Source: Scalindua sp964437425
Lineage (GTDB): Bacteria; Planctomycetota; Brocadiia; Brocadiales; Scalinduaceae
NCBI GenBank assembly: GCA_964437425.1
Contig: CAYTGO010000105.1
Span: 1-6,189 of the forward strand
DNA length: 6,189 nucleotides
Reading direction: 5' to 3'
Within the stretch, counting starts at the first letter, position 1, and the number at the start of each line of letters is the position of its first letter. The notes below the pieces were generated by a model. The model saw only the letters and a program-made list of their open reading frames with translations, was not told where the DNA came from and did no database searches. Positions 4,896 to 6,189 of the stretch are shown here, one piece after another. The position numbers were made by a program, and so were the translations under genes.

Positions 4896-6189
4896 ATGTC
4901 AATAAAAACTATAAACAATGGAACGGAGTGGACTGTAAGGGATGGGTACGAAAACATTCCTGACATGTTTAGCCCTGATGATTTTCTTTCGGACTTGAAT
5001 GGTCAGAACCATACATTGGTAAAGGAGAACAGGGTTCGATCTGTAATCTCAATGCCAGGGTCGGATATAAGTGAAAATGGAATATACATTAAGTATTTCA
5101 AGAGAGGCGGCTGTCGAGATTACATAAAGCATCTGTTTGTACCAACCAAAGCCAGAACTGAGTGGGAGGTGGGAAACGCATTGTTAAACAAAGATATTAA
5201 CACGGCTCTTCCGCTCGCGATATCAGAAGGAAAAAAATGTCTCCTCATGGTTACAGAGACGGTTACAAACAGTGAAGAACTCATGGGATTCTGCCAGGCC
5301 AATTATGAAGGTAGCATGTCAGCAGGAAAGGAATCTGAAAAGAGGATAATGCTGGATAAACTAGCGGTGTTTATAAGAGGTATTCACGAAAAAGGATTCT
5401 GTCACTACGACCTTCACGCTGGTAATATATTGATAAAGTTCAAAAAAGAACAGAATGTATCTGAGTATGATCTGTACTTAATGGACCTTCACCGAGTGAA
5501 GATATTTAAGAGTATTTCCACTAACAAGAGGAAGTTTAATCTCGCACAGATTTTTAACTCTCTGTCATCAATGATAACAAATGCTGATAAACTAAATTTT
5601 GTCAGGTCATATGGAAGTAATGCTCTTGGTAATATCACTGATGAGAGTAAGCTTGTCAGACAGATAGACGAACAATCTTCGGTAATAAGGAACATCCATT
5701 ATCGAAGCAGACTGAAAAGATGCTTGAAGGAGAGCAGTGTTTTCTCAAGGAAAATGATTGCAAGCATGAAGATGTTTTTCAGAAAGGGCTATGATACTGA
5801 CAGCTTATATGAACTGATTGAGAAGCACAATATCGCATTGGCTAATAACGACAAAGTCGTAATCATGAAACGCGACTCAAAAACGGCATTAACGCGTCAC
5901 GCATTTAAAGATAAAACTGTTCAAAATGTTGTAGTGAAGCAATATAGGGTCGGATGTCCGGGATGCCTTGTTAAAAACATTTTCCGTGGTTCTGCAGGAA
6001 GGAAGGCATGGGTTGCCGGAAACGGTCTAAGAGTATATGGACTTAACACTCCTTTGCCACTGGCCTTATTAGAGAAAAAGATATCCGGAATTACCACAGG
6101 TAGTTATTTAATAATGGAAGAGGTTAAAGATAGTCTGGAGATGGACAGATATATATTAAAGAATTTCAGTAATCGGAAAGATTTGAAAA
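4896..6189 (+). CDS. Tandem lipopolysaccharide-kinase (Kdo/WaaP/InaA-like) protein, 3' end outside window
   Basis: From ATG 4896 the frame stays open for 431 codons to the window edge; an in-frame TGA at 4866 limits extension upstream. Domain 1 (about 1-240) has a beta-3 lysine Lys66 in YIKYFK, KARTEWEVGN (85-94) with a candidate helix-C glutamate (Glu89 or Glu91), NTALPLA (102-108), catalytic loop HYDLHAGNIL (170-179) with base Asp172 and metal ligand Asn177, and LMDLHRV (195-201) with Asp197 in the DFG position. A basic helical linker follows (about 240-315). Domain 2 repeats the N-lobe: VVVKQY with Lys348, RKAWVAGN (369-376), NTPLPLA (384-390), and an IMEEV hinge (406-410), then is cut off before its catalytic loop. 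Members of this family phosphorylate Kdo or heptose in the LPS inner core in the cytoplasm; which sugar, and whether both domains work, is unknown. No Shine-Dalgarno is seen before 4896. The domain family is confident; the substrate is inferred from the locus. Confidence 0.88.
   Translation, partial: MSIKTINNGTEWTVRDGYENIPDMFSPDDFLSDLNGQNHTLVKENRVRSVISMPGSDISENGIYIKYFKRGGCRDYIKHLFVPTKARTEWEVGNALLNKDINTALPLAISEGKKCLLMVTETVTNSEELMGFCQANYEGSMSAGKESEKRIMLDKLAVFIRGIHEKGFCHYDLHAGNILIKFKKEQNVSEYDLYLMDLHRVKIFKSISTNKRKFNLAQIFNSLSSMITNADKLNFVRSYGSNALGNITDESKLVRQIDEQSSVIRNIHYRSRLKRCLKESSVFSRKMIASMKMFFRKGYDTDSLYELIEKHNIALANNDKVVIMKRDSKTALTRHAFKDKTVQNVVVKQYRVGCPGCLVKNIFRGSAGRKAWVAGNGLRVYGLNTPLPLALLEKKISGITTGSYLIMEEVKDSLEMDRYILKNFSNRKDLK

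Noticed and set aside
5120..5302. A reverse-strand ORF of 60 codons, and another at 5489-5695
   Set aside because: Both lie within the continuous + strand kinase frame, whose motifs are clear. Their translations show no recognisable domain.

Overview
The window is AT-rich DNA (about 40% GC by eye) from what is probably a Gram-negative bacterium. It carries part of a lipopolysaccharide (LPS) core or cell-surface glycan locus. The main evidence is an ADP-heptose:LPS heptosyltransferase (GT9) together with two other glycosyltransferases and a kinase of the Kdo/WaaP family. The WaaG-like, GT9 and WaaP-like set would suit a Planctomycetota (Brocadiales-like) or deltaproteobacterial genome. That taxonomic guess rests on general impression only and is weak.

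Left part (1-4126, all + strand). The order is a WaaG-like GT4 glycosyltransferase missing its N-terminus (1-657), a membrane-anchored SGNH/GDSL hydrolase-fold protein (723-1961), a second GT4-type glycosyltransferase (2044-3030), and a GT9 heptosyltransferase (3032-4126). Gaps are 65, 82 and 1 bp, so this looks like one transcription unit whose promoter lies outside the window. A 22-codon ORF in the first gap (662-730) overlaps the start of the SGNH gene and may be a gene remnant or a coupling leader.

Middle (4181-4684, - strand). A GNAT acetyltransferase converges on the heptosyltransferase gene. It has its own plausible sigma-70 promoter, and a perfect 16-bp palindrome overlaps that promoter.

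Right part (4896-6189, + strand). A long reading frame runs off the end of the window without a stop. It encodes at least 431 residues with two lipopolysaccharide-kinase (Kdo/WaaP/InaA-like) domains in tandem. The first is complete, with Lys66, a HYDLHAGN catalytic loop and a metal-binding Asp197. The second is cut by the window before its catalytic loop. The two N-lobes align without gaps at a constant offset of 282 residues, so this is an internal duplication. It is the most unusual gene in the window.

Together the genes could build and decorate a surface glycan: three glycosyltransferases add sugars, the SGNH protein may add or remove an acyl group on the periplasmic side, and the kinase protein may phosphorylate Kdo or heptose residues in the cytoplasm. 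The GNAT gene may be an unrelated insertion. No RNA genes, CRISPR arrays, insertion sequences or convincing rho-independent terminators were seen.
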